From the NCBI GenBank assembly GCA_902363835.1, contig CABJBM010000011.1:124001-188000 (forward strand): DNA of 64,000 nucleotides, written 5' to 3'. The notes under the pieces were generated by a model, which saw only the letters and a program-made list of their open reading frames with translations, had not been told where the DNA came from and did no database searches. Position 1 is the first letter of the stretch. Each line of letters begins with the position of its first letter. This DNA is from Lachnospiraceae bacterium. GTDB lineage: Bacteria; Bacillota; Clostridia; Lachnospirales; Lachnospiraceae. Positions 63,323 to 64,000 of the stretch are shown here, in pieces. Position numbers and translations under genes: made by a program.

Positions 63323-64000
63323 TTAACCTGCAGGAGCAGGTTCAATTAACTGTCCGGCTATGTATACAACTCCATTTTTATCAATATCAATGACAGTTCC
63401 ATATACTGTCACATAATCGTCAGCAAATACATTAGAGTTATACGCTGACAAAACTACGTATTGACCTTCACCATAAGCATCACTAATGAAATAGGCATCC
63501 AGGTTCTCCATGGTGTTATTATCATACCAATCCATCATACCAACAGAATTTCCAGTACCAGCATAGGTAAACAAACCCGTTATATTTACTTGGCCGCCAA
63601 TAAATCCGTTATCCTTAATCACTTGAACATTGGCTGTAAAGTAATCAGGATTATATCTTATATCATCCGGATTGGTATTATATCCAAAATCATACTTTGC
63701 CTCTGTCGGGCGACTGGAAGATTCATCAAAAGATTCCATATCATTTATTTCTGATGCCATAACATCATTGCCGCTATTGCCCCCGGGTGAAACCACTGCA
63801 TCCGTTCCATCAACCACAGCTTCTTCATCCGTAAAAAATTCAGCCCAGATTATAACATCGCCTTTTGAATTCACACCAACCGGATAACCATATATCATCT
63901 TCCATTCATTCGTATAAGGCGATGATTCCTTAGAAATCACGATATAACCACCAGGAGAGTCACCACCACTGCTCATACAAAAGTATGCATAATAAGTATC
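63323..64000 (-). CDS. Unidentified protein, 5' end outside the window
   Basis: The frame is open to the window edge (at least 225 residues), so its start lies beyond position 64000. The visible part has an acidic, Ser/Asp-rich middle (DESSSRPTEAKYDFGY) and a beta-rich C-terminal domain with VQVIKDNGFIGGQVNITGLF and DDYVTVYGTVIDIDKNGVVY, which looks like an OB-fold-type domain in extracellular Clostridia proteins. A signal peptide cannot be checked. I do not recognise a specific family. Confidence 0.55.
   Translation of the reverse strand, partial: DTYYAYFCMSSGGDSPGGYIVISKESSPYTNEWKMIYGYPVGVNSKGDVIIWAEFFTDEEAVVDGTDAVVSPGGNSGNDVMASEINDMESFDESSSRPTEAKYDFGYNTNPDDIRYNPDYFTANVQVIKDNGFIGGQVNITGLFTYAGTGNSVGMMDWYDNNTMENLDAYFISDAYGEGQYVVLSAYNSNVFADDYVTVYGTVIDIDKNGVVYIAGQLIEPAPAG

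Overview
The window looks like chromosome of a low-GC, spore-forming Clostridia, most likely the Lachnospiraceae (Lacrimispora/Hungatella/Clostridium cluster XIVa type). This rests on gene content: a LysM protein with a spore-coat-associated C-terminal domain, CUT1 sugar transport beside GH32 enzymes, DUF5688 and a DUF932/RadC/YqaJ/RecT cluster. It is an inference, since no rRNA or tRNA gene is present. Most genes lie on the minus strand.

Region 1 (1-9511). The tail of an AbgB-like amidohydrolase is followed by a GNAT acetyltransferase gene cut in two by an 8,193-bp Mu-type transposable element (1211-9403). The junctions can be read directly: element ends TGT...ACA and a 5-bp target duplication (GTATT at 1206-1210 and 9404-9408). 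The element has a divergent repressor/early promoter with a palindromic operator in the promoter spacer, an early operon (small HTH protein, MuA-type DDE transposase, MuB-type ATPase, two small proteins), a second HTH regulator, two tandem Mor-type activators, and only three virion genes (scaffold, HK97-fold capsid, HK97-gp10). Packaging, portal and tail genes are absent.

Region 2 (9.8-20.1 kb). A LysM/proline-repeat protein, then a carbohydrate operon: two permeases, a lipoprotein binding protein and two tandem paralogous GH32 fructosidases. It has a readable promoter and a LacI-type operator, and a LacI-family regulator lies upstream.

Region 3 (20.2-32 kb). A PD-(D/E)XK-like gene broken by an amber codon, a micro-ORF matching the tail of an HNH gene 30 kb away, a Vat-type acetyltransferase, a 5'-3' exonuclease, and an allantoin/hydantoin-type operon (SDR, RbsABC-type transporter, cyclic amidohydrolase, M20 amidase, RidA) behind a YheO/DauR-type regulator with four direct repeats upstream.

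Region 4 (32.2-36.9 kb). Insertion sequences: an IS66 element with an amber codon in tnpA and an IS256 element with an 8-bp target duplication. A repeat of about 125 bp occurs here and at 20.2 kb.

Region 5 (37-57 kb). A co-directional defence island: C5 methyltransferase, N6-adenine methyltransferase, PLD-SNF2 helicase, a decayed excisionase-type HTH ORF, McrBC (McrB with an EVE-like domain), a decayed restriction-subunit tail, a MORC/MutL-like GHKL ATPase with a nuclease-like C-terminus, an HNH nuclease, a 490-aa protein with an OGG-like helix-hairpin-helix region and an unrecognised C-terminal half, Fic relics, DUF5688 and an AAA/DUF4143 ATPase. The GHKL-HNH-HhH trio (48.9-53.9 kb) is the best candidate here for an undescribed system.

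Region 6 (57-64 kb). A zeta-type toxin gene translationally coupled to a 59-aa upstream ORF, then a phage-like recombination module: RecT, orphan Phd/YefM antitoxin, frameshifted YqaJ exonuclease, RadC and DUF932. The window ends inside an unrecognised protein gene.
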